Assembly: GCF_001422405.1 (NCBI RefSeq) | Contig: NZ_LMMV01000001.1 | Coordinates: forward strand, 1,293,295 to 1,357,294 | From: Pseudorhodoferax sp. Leaf267 | Lineage (GTDB): Bacteria > Pseudomonadota > Gammaproteobacteria > Burkholderiales > Burkholderiaceae_C | Direction: 5' to 3' | DNA: 64,000 nucleotides | Shown: one piece after another, positions 47,022 through 55,948 of the stretch | Position numbering within the stretch: position 1 is the stretch's first letter | How the letters are laid out: the number at the start of each line of letters is the position of its first letter | Translations under genes and position numbers: made by a program | The notes under the pieces: generated by a model | What the model saw: the letters and a program-made list of their open reading frames with translations, nothing else | Told to the model about the DNA's origin: nothing | Database searches by the model: none

Positions 47022-47357
47022 TCAGCCGCGCTTGTCCGCGTCGAACATGTGGAGGCCGTACTCTGGCCGCGGGGGTTTCATGAACGGGGGATGTCCCTTG
47101 TCGCGCCAGTAGTTGGCAGCCATGTCTCGGCCGGACATTCCCATTCGGGGGATGGGATGCATCTCCTCTTCGGTGGGAATGGGTCGTTGCCACGGACGGC
47201 GCAAGCCAATCTGACACAGGCCACCGCCAATGGCGGCACCAAACAATGCGCCAACCGCCATCATGCCGATTTGCAGGCCGGTGGCGTCGTGTCGGGCTGA
47301 CAGCCAGCCGAGGCCAACACCGGTCATGAACACGACGAGGAAGACGAGTTTTCGCAT
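47022..47357 (-). CDS. Small membrane protein convergent with traG
   Basis: This 111-residue protein has two N-terminal hydrophobic segments (about 4-20 and 28-50) and a hydrophilic, Pro- and Arg-rich tail (MHPIPRMGMSGRDMAANYW). The family is not recognised. It ends 3 bases after traG on the opposite strand. Such small membrane proteins beside traG can act in entry exclusion; that is only a guess from position. Confidence 0.65.
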   Translation of the reverse strand: MRKLVFLVVFMTGVGLGWLSARHDATGLQIGMMAVGALFGAAIGGGLCQIGLRRPWQRPIPTEEEMHPIPRMGMSGRDMAANYWRDKGHPPFMKPPRPEYGLHMFDADKRG

Positions 47358-48199
47358 AGGTCAGCGGTAGACTAGTCCGCGAACCAAGAATGTCAAATTG
47401 GACGCAAGACAAATCGACGCTAGCCGCAAGCGTGGTGAGAAGGGCCAGAATCTGTCTGGGAAATTAAACATACCCTTTATTGTGTGAATCAATGGTGTCA
47501 AGCTTAGTATGTCCGCCCATCGCTATCCACTAGGTCCTTAACCTAGATATCGGTCCACGCCCCACAGGGCCGACGAAGTGTTGTTGAGCGGCTCGGCGGC
47601 CTGCAGCAGGTCGGTCTTTATGCCAACCTTGGCCACGTCGCGGAAGTACTCGATCGGCGCCAACATCACCAGTGGTCCGCTGGCTCGGGGCCACGGGCGT
47701 GAAGGTGAGCTTGGAGATGGACAGCACCTAGCCGGCCAGGCACACCTGTTCCGCGTGATGCGCCTGACCATCTGACCATCGGCCCGGCCGCCGGCGTGTC
47801 AAAGCGCCGGGACGCCATCACTCACTGGCGTGCGCTAGATTGGGCCCCCGCCACCACCAGCGGCGCGCGTAGCCAGGGCTTGCCGCGATGACAGGCTCGT
47901 GACGCCCCGGCAAGGCGTCCGAGATGATCGCCCTATCACGCAATACGCTGGACACACGCCCGGTGCGCGATATGACATGCCTGCTCACGCATGCGGCGCG
48001 GCTCAGTGATGTCAACCGGTTGCTGGTCACAGGTAATGCAAAGGGGCGACGCGACGCATGCGACGGACGCACTGGTTTCCGTCTATCGGACAACCTCACG
48101 AATGCACCTGCGGGTGCACCTAGACTTGCAGCTGCTTGAACCACTTTCGCCCGTCCCGCTTGATAGCGGCAGCACGCAACGCCACGTTGGAATAACCGA
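47358..48199. other. Scar region between the transfer operon and the catabolic island
   Basis: No intact gene is seen. A more AT-rich patch lies at about 47460-47500. On the minus strand a protein-like run (IEYFRDVAKVGIKTDLLQAA) at about 47540-47650 ends properly at a stop, but its expected upstream part is in another frame, so it seems to be a broken gene. The right part (47780-48199) holds nothing recognisable apart from the presumed promoter of the FMN reductase gene. Confidence 0.5.
47538..47771 (-). pseudogene. Possible frameshifted gene remnant, family unknown
   Basis: One frame gives IEYFRDVAKVGIKTDLLQAA and NNTSSALWGVDRYLG before a stop; the neighbouring frame upstream gives LSISKLTFTPVAP. 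Joined by one frameshift they read like one protein end. I cannot name the family. Confidence 0.3.
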
Positions 48200-48760
48200 A
48201 TGAAGAAGCTGGACATCGTCGGACTTTGCGGCAGCCTGCGCCGCGCTTCCTTGAACCGCATGGCGCTTGAGCTGGCAAAGGCGAGCATGCCTGCATCGAT
48301 GCAGCTGGACGTCGTCGAGTGGCGCGAGGTGCCGCCCTTCGACGCGGATGTGCTGGTCTCAGGCTTCCCGCCGGGCGTCCAGGCGCTGCGCGACCGCATC
48401 CGCCGCTGCGACGGCGTGGTCATCGCCACGCCGGAGTACAACTTCTCGGTGCCGGGCATGTTCAAGAACACGCTCGACTGGCTGAGCCGCGGCGAGGACC
48501 AGCCATTCGCGCACAAGCCCGTCGCCATCCTCTCCGCATCGCCCGGCCCGCTGGGCGGATCGCGGGTCCAGTACGAGCTGCGCAAGATTCTGCTGTTCGT
48601 CAACGCCATGGTGCTGGCCAAGCCCGAGGTGTTCATCGGCGGCAGCGGTGCCAAGTTCGACGCTGCGGGCGCCTGCGTGGACGAGACCACCCGCGGCTTC
48701 GTGACCGCGCAGATGCTGGCCTTCGAGGGCTGGGTCCAGGCGGTGCAGCGCATGCGCTGA
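48200..48760 (+). CDS. NADPH-dependent FMN reductase family protein
   Basis: This 186-residue flavodoxin-like enzyme reduces FMN, quinones or other acceptors with NAD(P)H. It has the FMN phosphate loop GSLRRASLNRMAL near the N-terminus and the signature TPEYNFSVPGMFKNTLDWLSR at about 77-97. Relatives are called chromate or quinone reductases; the physiological substrate is unknown. It is convergent with the IclR gene (11-base gap) and could supply reduced flavin or recycle quinones formed in aromatic breakdown. Confidence 0.9.
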   Translation: MKKLDIVGLCGSLRRASLNRMALELAKASMPASMQLDVVEWREVPPFDADVLVSGFPPGVQALRDRIRRCDGVVIATPEYNFSVPGMFKNTLDWLSRGEDQPFAHKPVAILSASPGPLGGSRVQYELRKILLFVNAMVLAKPEVFIGGSGAKFDAAGACVDETTRGFVTAQMLAFEGWVQAVQRMR

Positions 48761-48771
48761 GGTGGCGGCGC

Positions 48772-49554
48772 TCAGACGCGGGTGCGCTTGCGCATCAGCA
48801 CCTCGACCTCCTGCGTGGCCTTGCGCAGCAACCCCGCGATCTGCTGCGTCCTGCGCTGGTTGATGCGCTGCGTGAGCGCCGCCACGCTCAGCGCTCCGAC
48901 CGCCTGGCCCATCGAATCGTGGAATGCCACGCCCACGGCCCGCACGCCCAGGCTCACGCGGTTCTGGATCACCGCCGCGCCTTCCTCGCGCGATGACAGG
49001 CACGCCTCCGCCAGGTCCTGCGCCGTCAGCTTGCCGAACGCCGGCAGACTGGGCGCCACGCGCTCGATGATCTCCGCACGCTCTTCTTCCGGAATGGCGG
49101 CCAGGATCGCCAGGCCACCGGCGCCCACGCCCAGCGGCCGCCGGCTGCCCACCTCCAGCACCAGCGCGCGGATCGGGAATTCGCCTTCGCGGCGGTGCAT
49201 GCAGACCGCGTCGAAGCCGCTGCGCACCACGAGGTAGACGGTGTCGCCCGTCTCGCGTGCCAGCTCGCTCATGGCGCCGTCGCACAGGTCGCGGATGTCG
49301 TGCATGGTCGAGCCCGCCACGCCGAGCTCGAACGCCAGCGGCCCCAGCCGGTAGCGCCGCGTCTCGGCGCTGTGCACGGCCAGCTTCTCGGCCACCAGCT
49401 GGCCCAGCACGCGGTGCGCGGAGGGATGGGGCAGCTGCGCCTTGGTCGCCAGCTCCGTCAGGGCCAGGCCCTTGCGCCCTGCCGTCGCCAGCAACTTGAG
49501 CAGCACCACGCCGCGCTTCAGCGAGCCTGCATCGGAGCTTGTTTTCGTGTTCAT
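48772..49554 (-). CDS. IclR-family transcriptional regulator
   Basis: This 260-residue regulator has an N-terminal winged helix (about 12-70, LALTELATKAQLPHPSAHRVL) and a C-terminal effector domain with YLVVRSGFDAVCMHRREGEF. IclR proteins often control aromatic catabolic operons and bind a pathway metabolite. It is divergent from the ABC substrate-binding gene, so that operon is its likely target. Confidence 0.93.
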   Translation of the reverse strand: MNTKTSSDAGSLKRGVVLLKLLATAGRKGLALTELATKAQLPHPSAHRVLGQLVAEKLAVHSAETRRYRLGPLAFELGVAGSTMHDIRDLCDGAMSELARETGDTVYLVVRSGFDAVCMHRREGEFPIRALVLEVGSRRPLGVGAGGLAILAAIPEEERAEIIERVAPSLPAFGKLTAQDLAEACLSSREEGAAVIQNRVSLGVRAVGVAFHDSMGQAVGALSVAALTQRINQRRTQQIAGLLRKATQEVEVLMRKRTRV

Positions 49555-49697
49555 TTATCGGACATTCGTATGGTTCGTTTCCGGTGATTAGAAAAGAATC
49601 CTGGCGAAGGCGCACGCAGGACTCCGATAGATGGACATCTTCGTGCGTTGACCGGGGCCACGCCCCGCCATCAGTCCAATCACCAGGAGACAACGCC
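49555..49697. promoter_or_regulatory. Divergent control region of the iclR gene and the catabolic operon
   Basis: The 143 bases between the two divergent starts should hold both promoters and the IclR operator. A partly symmetric sequence with GGACA and TTTCC ends lies at about 49560-49582, close to the iclR start. The operon's ribosome site is AGGAG at 49685-49689. Confidence 0.45.
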
Positions 49698-51008
49698 ATG
49701 AAGCTTCCACGTCGCAACCGCTGGATCGCCGCAGCGCTGGGCGCGCTGTGCCTGTTCGGCACCGCCCATGCACAACCCGCCGGCAAGGTCCGCATCGCCG
49801 TCGTCACGCCGCTGACCGGGCCGCTGTCGGTCGTCAACGGCCCCGGGCAGAACGCCGCGCGCATGCTGGCCGAGGCCATCAACAAGGGCGAGCTGCCCGC
49901 GCCCTACAACACCGGCAAGGGTTTCGGCGGCCGTGAGATCGAACTGGTCTTCCTGGACGAGAACGGCGGCAACGCCAAGCAGGTGGCCGAGTTCCGCGGC
50001 CTGGTGGAACGCCAGGGCGCCGACGTGGTGATGGGCTTCGGCTCCGCCGCCACCTGCCTGGCCGTCGCGCCCGTGGCCGAGGAACTGAAGGTGCTGACCG
50101 TGATGTCGACCTGCGCCACACCGCGCATCTTCGAAGACGGCAAGTACGAGTACGTGTTCCGCACCACCGGCACCACCACCATGGACAGCGTGGCCCTGGC
50201 GCTCTATGCGCAGGCCCGCATGCCGCAGGCCAAGACGGTCGGCCACATCAACCCGAACTACGCGCTGGGCCAGGATGCCTGGCGTGACTTCAGCGCCGCG
50301 CTGAAGGCGCTCACGCCCGGCATCACCGTGGTGGCCGAGCAGTGGCCCACGCCCGGTGCCGGCCAATACTCGGCCGAGATCTCGGCGCTGGCCTCCAAGC
50401 GGCCGGACATCCTGCACACCTCGATGGCCGGCGCCGACCTGGAGGCCTTCTTCACGCAGATGCGCCCGCGCGGCCTGCACGAGCAGTCCAAGATCTACGC
50501 GCCGCTGCTGGAACTGTCCATGTACCGCATGGGCACGCAACTGCCGGACGGCGTGGTGTTCACCGCCCGCGGCACCAATGGGCTGTTCGCGCCAGCCTCG
50601 CCGCTGAACGACTGGTTCATCACCGCCTACCGCGGCCGCTTCAAGGACACGCCGGTCTACACCGCCTACCAATACACCAACTCGCTGCTGGCCCTGAAGG
50701 CGGCCTACGACAGCGCCGCCAAGGCCGGCAGCACGGCCACACCGGCCGTGATCAAGGCGCTCAAGGGCCGCAGCATCGTGACCCCGAGCGGCACCATCCG
50801 GCTCGCACTGGGCAACGGCCACCAGGCGATCCAGGACATGGCGGTGGGCGAGGCCTTTTTCGACACCGAGAAGAAGACCGTCTCGGTGCGCAACGTGGTG
50901 CGCTTCCCCGCGGAATGCGTGAACCCGCCCGAGGGCGTGAAGAGCGAGGCCTGGCTCAAGGACGGCATGGCCGGGCGCAAGTGCGACGGCGTCGTCGCGT
51001 CCAAGTGA
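49698..51008 (+). CDS. ABC transporter substrate-binding protein (Liv family)
   Basis: This 436-residue periplasmic binding protein has a signal peptide (ending TAHAQ) and the type I fold of branched-chain amino acid/amide binding proteins (IAVVTPLTGPLSVVNGPGQN; GFGSAATCLAVAPVAEE). It captures the substrate for the permease encoded next. Members of this family also bind aromatic acids; linkage to homogentisate genes makes an aromatic ligand likely here, by inference. The ATG at 49698 has AGGAG 8 bases upstream. Confidence 0.92.
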   Translation: MKLPRRNRWIAAALGALCLFGTAHAQPAGKVRIAVVTPLTGPLSVVNGPGQNAARMLAEAINKGELPAPYNTGKGFGGREIELVFLDENGGNAKQVAEFRGLVERQGADVVMGFGSAATCLAVAPVAEELKVLTVMSTCATPRIFEDGKYEYVFRTTGTTTMDSVALALYAQARMPQAKTVGHINPNYALGQDAWRDFSAALKALTPGITVVAEQWPTPGAGQYSAEISALASKRPDILHTSMAGADLEAFFTQMRPRGLHEQSKIYAPLLELSMYRMGTQLPDGVVFTARGTNGLFAPASPLNDWFITAYRGRFKDTPVYTAYQYTNSLLALKAAYDSAAKAGSTATPAVIKALKGRSIVTPSGTIRLALGNGHQAIQDMAVGEAFFDTEKKTVSVRNVVRFPAECVNPPEGVKSEAWLKDGMAGRKCDGVVASK

Positions 51009-51030
51009 TCGCCGCAGCTCCGCACCACCC

Positions 51031-51927
51031 ATGACGACCCTCGTCACCATCCTCATCGACGGGCTGATCTACGGCGCCTGGCTGTTCCTCGTGGCGGCCG
51101 GGTTGACGCTGGTCTTCGGCGTCATGAAGGTCCTCAACATCGCGCACGGCAACCTGTACGCCATCGGCGCCTACGTGGCCGCCAGTGCCATGGGCTACTG
51201 GTTCGCGGACCGGCCGCCCTCGTTCGAGGCCTTCGCGATCCAGCTGGCCGCCGCGGTAGTGGCCGGCGTCGCCACCGGGCTGCTGCTGGAGAAGGGCGTG
51301 CTGCAGCGTCTGCGCGGGCGCGACGAGGTCTCGCTGGCGCTGGCCACCTATGCGCTGCTGCTGGTGCTGGACGACGTGATCCAGTTCGTCTGGGGCACCT
51401 CGGCCCAATCGGCCAGCGCGCCCTACGGCCTGTTGGGCAGCTCCGAGATCAACGGCCTGCGCTTCAACAACTACGAGTTCGTGCTGCTGGCCGCCGCCAT
51501 CGCGGTCGGCCTGTCGCTGTGGTGGCTGCTGCAGCGCACGCGCACCGGGCGCTGCCTCACGGCCATCATCCGCGACCCGGAGATGGCGGCCGCGATGGGC
51601 ATCCACGTGGAGCGCCTGTACCTGGCCACCTTCGTGCTGGGCGCCGTGCTCGCGGCGCTGGGCGGCGCGCTCACGGCGCCCATGATCCAGGTCGCCCCCG
51701 GCCTGGGCGCCGAGGTGATCGTGGTGACCTTCGCGGTCATCGTGATCGGCGGCATGGGCAGCATCCCCGGCGCCGCCGTCGGCGCGCTGGTGGTGGGCCT
51801 CGCACGCGCCACCACCATCCACCTGTTCCCCTTTGCCGAAGTGTTCATCGTCTACGCGGTGATGGCGCTGGTGCTGGCCATCCGGCCCGAGGGGCTGTTC
51901 CCGCAAGCTGCGTTGAGGAAGATATGA
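51031..51927 (+). CDS. livH: ABC transporter permease, LivH type
   Basis: This 298-residue inner-membrane permease has 8 or so hydrophobic segments and the LivH sequence GLTLVFGVMKVLNIAHGNLY near the start, with GGMGSIPGAAVGALVVG near the end. It pairs with the LivM-type protein. Its stop overlaps the next ATG (ATGA). The symbol reflects family, not proven leucine transport. Confidence 0.93.
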   Translation: MTTLVTILIDGLIYGAWLFLVAAGLTLVFGVMKVLNIAHGNLYAIGAYVAASAMGYWFADRPPSFEAFAIQLAAAVVAGVATGLLLEKGVLQRLRGRDEVSLALATYALLLVLDDVIQFVWGTSAQSASAPYGLLGSSEINGLRFNNYEFVLLAAAIAVGLSLWWLLQRTRTGRCLTAIIRDPEMAAAMGIHVERLYLATFVLGAVLAALGGALTAPMIQVAPGLGAEVIVVTFAVIVIGGMGSIPGAAVGALVVGLARATTIHLFPFAEVFIVYAVMALVLAIRPEGLFPQAALRKI

Positions 51928-52868
51928 ACACGCTCCGTCGATCCGACGCCGCGCTGCTGGTGTTCCTGGCCGTGCTGGCCCTGTGCGCCTTCGCCATGCC
52001 CAGCTGGCTGCTGAGCCTGACCGCCGTGGCGCTGGCCAAGGGCCTGGTCGCCCTGGGCCTGCTGCTGTTGCTGCGCGCCGGCCTGGTGCCGTTCGGCCAT
52101 GCGCTGTACTACTGTCTGGGCGGCTACGCTGCGGGCCTGGGCACGGCCTGGCTGGGCATCAAAGACACGTTCCTGCTGCTCGCGCTGGCCACGCTGGTGT
52201 CGGCCTTTGTCGCCTTCGCTGCGGGCTTCCTGATGCGGCGCTACCGCGGCATCTTCTTCGCCATGCTGTCGATGGCGCTGTCGATGATCCTGTACGGCGT
52301 GCTGCTGAAGTCACAGAGCCTGGGTTCGACCGACGGCTTCTCCGTCACCCGCGCCTCGTTCTTCGGCGCGCAGACGGCGGGCCTGGGCGCCATCCAGTCG
52401 GTCTACCTGCTGACGGCAACCGTCACGCTGCTGGCGGCCTGGGGCGTGTCGCGCTACCTGGCCACATCCATGGGCAACATCGGCCCGGCCATCCGCCAGA
52501 ACGAGGTGCGTGTGGAGTACCTGGGCTACTCGCCGCGCCGGTTGATCCACACCGAGTACACGCTGTCGGGCGCCTTCGCGGGCGGCGCCGGCGCGCTGGT
52601 GGCGATCCTGGTCGGCCAGGTCGACCCGGGCATGGGCTTCTGGATGACCTCGGGCGAGTTCGTGTTCATCGCCATCCTGGCGGGCGCCGGCGGCATCTGG
52701 GGTTCGCTGGCCGCGGCCTTCGTGCTGGAAGCGGTGCACGCGCTGGCCTTCGAGTACGCGCCGCAGTACTGGAAGTTCGTGCTGGGCGGCACGCTGCTGC
52801 TGCTCATCGTGCGCTTCCCGAGCGGGCTGTCGAGCATCCTCAAGACCAACCGGAAGGCCAGCGCATGA
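51924..52868 (+). CDS. livM: ABC transporter permease, LivM type
   Basis: This 314-residue permease has the LivM pattern: VPFGHALYYCLGGYAAG, AIRQNEVRVEYLGYSPRR and GAGGIWGSLAAAFVLE. It forms the translocation pore with the LivH-type subunit. It is coupled to both neighbours by ATGA overlaps. Confidence 0.93.
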   Translation: MNTLRRSDAALLVFLAVLALCAFAMPSWLLSLTAVALAKGLVALGLLLLLRAGLVPFGHALYYCLGGYAAGLGTAWLGIKDTFLLLALATLVSAFVAFAAGFLMRRYRGIFFAMLSMALSMILYGVLLKSQSLGSTDGFSVTRASFFGAQTAGLGAIQSVYLLTATVTLLAAWGVSRYLATSMGNIGPAIRQNEVRVEYLGYSPRRLIHTEYTLSGAFAGGAGALVAILVGQVDPGMGFWMTSGEFVFIAILAGAGGIWGSLAAAFVLEAVHALAFEYAPQYWKFVLGGTLLLLIVRFPSGLSSILKTNRKASA

Positions 52869-53659
52869 CGACGACACCGTTGCTGGAAACGCGCGACCTC
52901 ACGGTGCGCTTCGGCGCCGTGGTCGCCGTCAACAAGGTCAGCGTGCGCATCGATGCCGGCGAAGTGGTCGGCCTCATCGGCACCAACGGCGCCGGCAAGA
53001 CCACCTTCCTGAACATGGTGACGGGCTACCTGCGCCCCACCAGCGGCAGCATCGCGCTGCAGGGCCGCAGCACCGTGGGCCGCACACCGCGCCAGCTGGT
53101 GGCACACGGCATGGCGCGTTCGTTCCAGGTGCCGCAGCTGTTCCCCGACATGACGGTGCGCGAGCACATCCTGTTTGCGCTGGCACTGGCCCAAGGCAGT
53201 GCCGCGGGCCTGCTGCGCCCCCTTCATGCGCCGGCCAGCGACGCCGAGGCCACCGCGGTGCTGCAGCGCTTCGGCCTGCTGGACATCGCCGAGCGCACGG
53301 TGAGCCTGGTACCGCAGGGGCAGCGCAAGCTGATCGACATCGCCATGGCGCTGGCGCTCAAGCCCCGGCTGCTGCTGCTCGACGAGCCCACCAGCGGTGT
53401 CTCGTCGGCCGAGAAGATGCCGCTCATGGAGGTGGTGTTCGACGCCATCCGCGCCGGCGGCGTGACCGTGTTGTTCGTCGAGCACGACATGGACGTGGTG
53501 CGCCGCTATGTCACGCGCATCCTCGCGTTCCGCGACGGCGTGATGATCGCCGACGGCACGCCCGAGCAGGTCATGCAGGACGCCGTGGTCGCCACCGCCG
53601 TGCTGCGTGGCAAACCAAACCAAGCGGCACCGGTCCGCAGCCAGGCAGGTGCCGCATGA
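52865..53659 (+). CDS. livG: ABC transporter ATPase, LivG type
   Basis: This 264-residue ATPase energises uptake. Walker A is GTNGAGKTT (39-47) and Walker B LLLLDEPTSGV. The usual LSGGQ signature is replaced by LVPQGQRKLIDIA, a departure worth noting; the site is in the right place. ATGA overlaps on both sides. Confidence 0.92.
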   Translation: MTTTPLLETRDLTVRFGAVVAVNKVSVRIDAGEVVGLIGTNGAGKTTFLNMVTGYLRPTSGSIALQGRSTVGRTPRQLVAHGMARSFQVPQLFPDMTVREHILFALALAQGSAAGLLRPLHAPASDAEATAVLQRFGLLDIAERTVSLVPQGQRKLIDIAMALALKPRLLLLDEPTSGVSSAEKMPLMEVVFDAIRAGGVTVLFVEHDMDVVRRYVTRILAFRDGVMIADGTPEQVMQDAVVATAVLRGKPNQAAPVRSQAGAA

Positions 53660-54339
53660 TCGAAACCCGCCAACTCAGCGTGGCCGTCGGCCCCGTCTCC
53701 ATCCTCGAACAGGTGGACCTGCAAGCCACGCCCGGCGCAGTGATCGGTGTCGTCGGCCACAACGGCGCCGGCAAGACCACGCTGATGCGCACCCTGGTCG
53801 GCGCGCTGCCGGCCTCGTCGGGGCAGGTGCTGCTGGACGGCCACGACGTGACCGCCTGGCCGACACGCCAGCGCGTGCAGCTGGGCATCGGCTACATGCC
53901 GGAGGACCGGCGCCTGGTGCCCGAACTGACGGTGCGCGCCAACATCGAACTGCCGCTGGAGGTGGCGCGCCTGGCCCCGGCCGAGCGCACGCGCCGCATC
54001 GACGGCGTGCTGCAGATGATCCCCGAGCTGGTGCCGCTGATCCAGCGCCGCGGCAACCAACTGTCCGGCGGGCAGCAGAAGCTGGCCGCGCTGGCCCGCG
54101 CCATCTGCCAGGGCCAGCGCCTGCTGCTGCTGGACGAGCCTTTCGAGGGCGTGGCGCCGGCCCTGGTCGAGCGCCTGGCCACCGTGCTGCGCGCGCTACG
54201 CCGGCAGGGCCCGACCATCGTCGTCACCGACTCCGAGGGCGCCAACCTGCAAGGCCTGTGCGACCTGCGCTTCGCCATCGAACGCGGCCGCGTCCGCCCC
54301 GACCACCTGGTCCACCACAACGAAGAGACTCTCCCGTGA
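53656..54339 (+). CDS. livF: ABC transporter ATPase, LivF type
   Basis: This 227-residue second ATPase of the importer has Walker A GHNGAGKTT (34-42), an intact signature LSGGQQK and Walker B LLLLDEPFEG. It ends inside the GTG start of the GMC gene (GTGA), which ties transport and metabolism into one transcript. Confidence 0.92.
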   Translation: MIETRQLSVAVGPVSILEQVDLQATPGAVIGVVGHNGAGKTTLMRTLVGALPASSGQVLLDGHDVTAWPTRQRVQLGIGYMPEDRRLVPELTVRANIELPLEVARLAPAERTRRIDGVLQMIPELVPLIQRRGNQLSGGQQKLAALARAICQGQRLLLLDEPFEGVAPALVERLATVLRALRRQGPTIVVTDSEGANLQGLCDLRFAIERGRVRPDHLVHHNEETLP

Positions 54340-55946
54340 ACACCTCGCAAGACTATGACTACATCGTGGTGGGCGGCGGCTCTGCTGGCTGCGTGCTGGC
54401 GAACCGGCTGTCTGCCGACCCGGCCCAGCGCGTGCTGCTGATCGAAGCCGGCCCGCACGACAACAGCATCTTCATCCGCATGCCGGCCGGTTTCAGCCGC
54501 GTGTTCGGCACCCAGCGCATGTGGGACTACCAGTCGGAGCCGCAGCGCGGCCTGGGCGGCCGCAAGCCCCACGTGCCGCAGGGCCGCACGCTGGGCGGCA
54601 GCGGCTCCATGAACGGCATGATCTACATCCGCGGCGACCGCCAGGACTACTACGGCTGGCGCGACGCCGGCTGCGACGGCTGGGGCTACGACGACGTGCT
54701 GCCCTGGTTCCGCAAGTCCGAAGGCAACGCACGGCTGTCCGACACCTTCCACGGCGCGCAGGGGCCGCTCAAGGTCATGGACACGCCCTACCGGCATCCG
54801 CTCAACGCGGCCTTCGTGCGCTCCGCGCAGGAGGTGGGGCTGCCGTTCAACCACGACTTCAACGGCGCCTCGCAGCTGGGCGCCGGCTTCTACCAGATCA
54901 CCGCGGCCGAGGGCGAGCGCGGCAACACCTCGCGCTTCTACCTGCGGCCGGCCAAGTCGCGGCCGAACCTGGAGGTGCGCACCGACCTGACGGCCGCCCG
55001 CGTGCTGTTCGAAGGCACGCGCGCCACCGGCATCGAATGCGTGGAGAGCACGGGTTCGCACGCCACGGTGCGCTTCGGTGCGCGGCGCGAGGTGGTGCTG
55101 TGCGCGGGCGGCCTGGGCAGCGCCAAGCTGCTGCTGCAGTCCGGCGTGGGGCCGGGCGCGCAGGCGCAGGCGCTGGGCATCCCGGTGGTGCGCGACCTGC
55201 CTGGCGTCGGCCGCAACTACCAGGACCACCTGGAGGTGCCCGTCTACGGCAAGACGCGCGAGCCGATCAGCCTGTTCGGCCAGGACAAGGGCCTGTCGGC
55301 GCTGCGCCACGGCGCGCAGTGGGTGCTGTTCAAGAGCGGGCTGATGACGTCCAACGTCGTCGAGTCCGGCGGCTTCTTCGACCTGGACGGCGATGGCCGC
55401 GCCGACGTGCAGTTCCACGTGCTGCCGGTGCTGGTCGGCGATGTGGGCCGCGAGCCGCCCATGGTGCACGGCATCACGCTGAACCCCTGCCAGCTGGCGC
55501 CCAAGTCGCGCGGCGAACTGCGCCTGCGCAGCAAGGACCCGCTGGACCTGCCCTGGCTGGACGCCGGTGCGCTGGCCGACGAGGACGACGTGCGCGTGCT
55601 GCGCGAAGGCGTGCGCCTGGCACGCCGCATCCTGCGCGCGCCTTCGCTGGCCGCGCTGGTCAGCGAGGAGATCGAGCCCGTGCCCGAACTGGCGGGCGAC
55701 GACGACGCCACCATCGACGCGCGCGTGCGCCACTTCGTCAAGACCGTCTACCACCCCGGCGGCACCTGCAAGATGGGCATCGACCGCGAGGCCGTGGTCG
55801 ACCCGCAGCTGCGCGTGCACGGCCTGCAGGGCCTGCGCGTGGCCGATGTCTCGGTCATGCCCGCCATCCCGCGCGGCAACACCAACGCCGGCACCATCAT
55901 GGTGGCCGAGCGGGCCGCCCACTTCATCCAATCGCAAGGAGCATGA
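54336..55946 (+). CDS. GMC-family FAD-dependent alcohol oxidoreductase
   Basis: This 536-residue choline dehydrogenase-like flavoenzyme should oxidise an alcohol to an aldehyde. It has the FAD motif VVGGGSAGCVLANRLS (GGGSAG at 13-18), the GMC signature region QGRTLGGSGSMNGMIYIRG, and the catalytic pair in VYHPGGTCKMG (His) and RGNTNAGTIMVAE (Asn). No signal peptide, so it acts in the cytoplasm or at the membrane face. The GTG start overlaps livF. An aldehyde dehydrogenase follows directly, forming an alcohol-to-acid pair. Confidence 0.93.
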   Translation: MNTSQDYDYIVVGGGSAGCVLANRLSADPAQRVLLIEAGPHDNSIFIRMPAGFSRVFGTQRMWDYQSEPQRGLGGRKPHVPQGRTLGGSGSMNGMIYIRGDRQDYYGWRDAGCDGWGYDDVLPWFRKSEGNARLSDTFHGAQGPLKVMDTPYRHPLNAAFVRSAQEVGLPFNHDFNGASQLGAGFYQITAAEGERGNTSRFYLRPAKSRPNLEVRTDLTAARVLFEGTRATGIECVESTGSHATVRFGARREVVLCAGGLGSAKLLLQSGVGPGAQAQALGIPVVRDLPGVGRNYQDHLEVPVYGKTREPISLFGQDKGLSALRHGAQWVLFKSGLMTSNVVESGGFFDLDGDGRADVQFHVLPVLVGDVGREPPMVHGITLNPCQLAPKSRGELRLRSKDPLDLPWLDAGALADEDDVRVLREGVRLARRILRAPSLAALVSEEIEPVPELAGDDDATIDARVRHFVKTVYHPGGTCKMGIDREAVVDPQLRVHGLQGLRVADVSVMPAIPRGNTNAGTIMVAERAAHFIQSQGA

Positions 55947-55948
55947 AC

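Noticed and set aside
47791..47810. Hairpin CCGGCG/CGCCGG with an 8-base loop.
   Set aside because: It has no U tract and does not lie just after an intact gene, so a terminator call is not supported.
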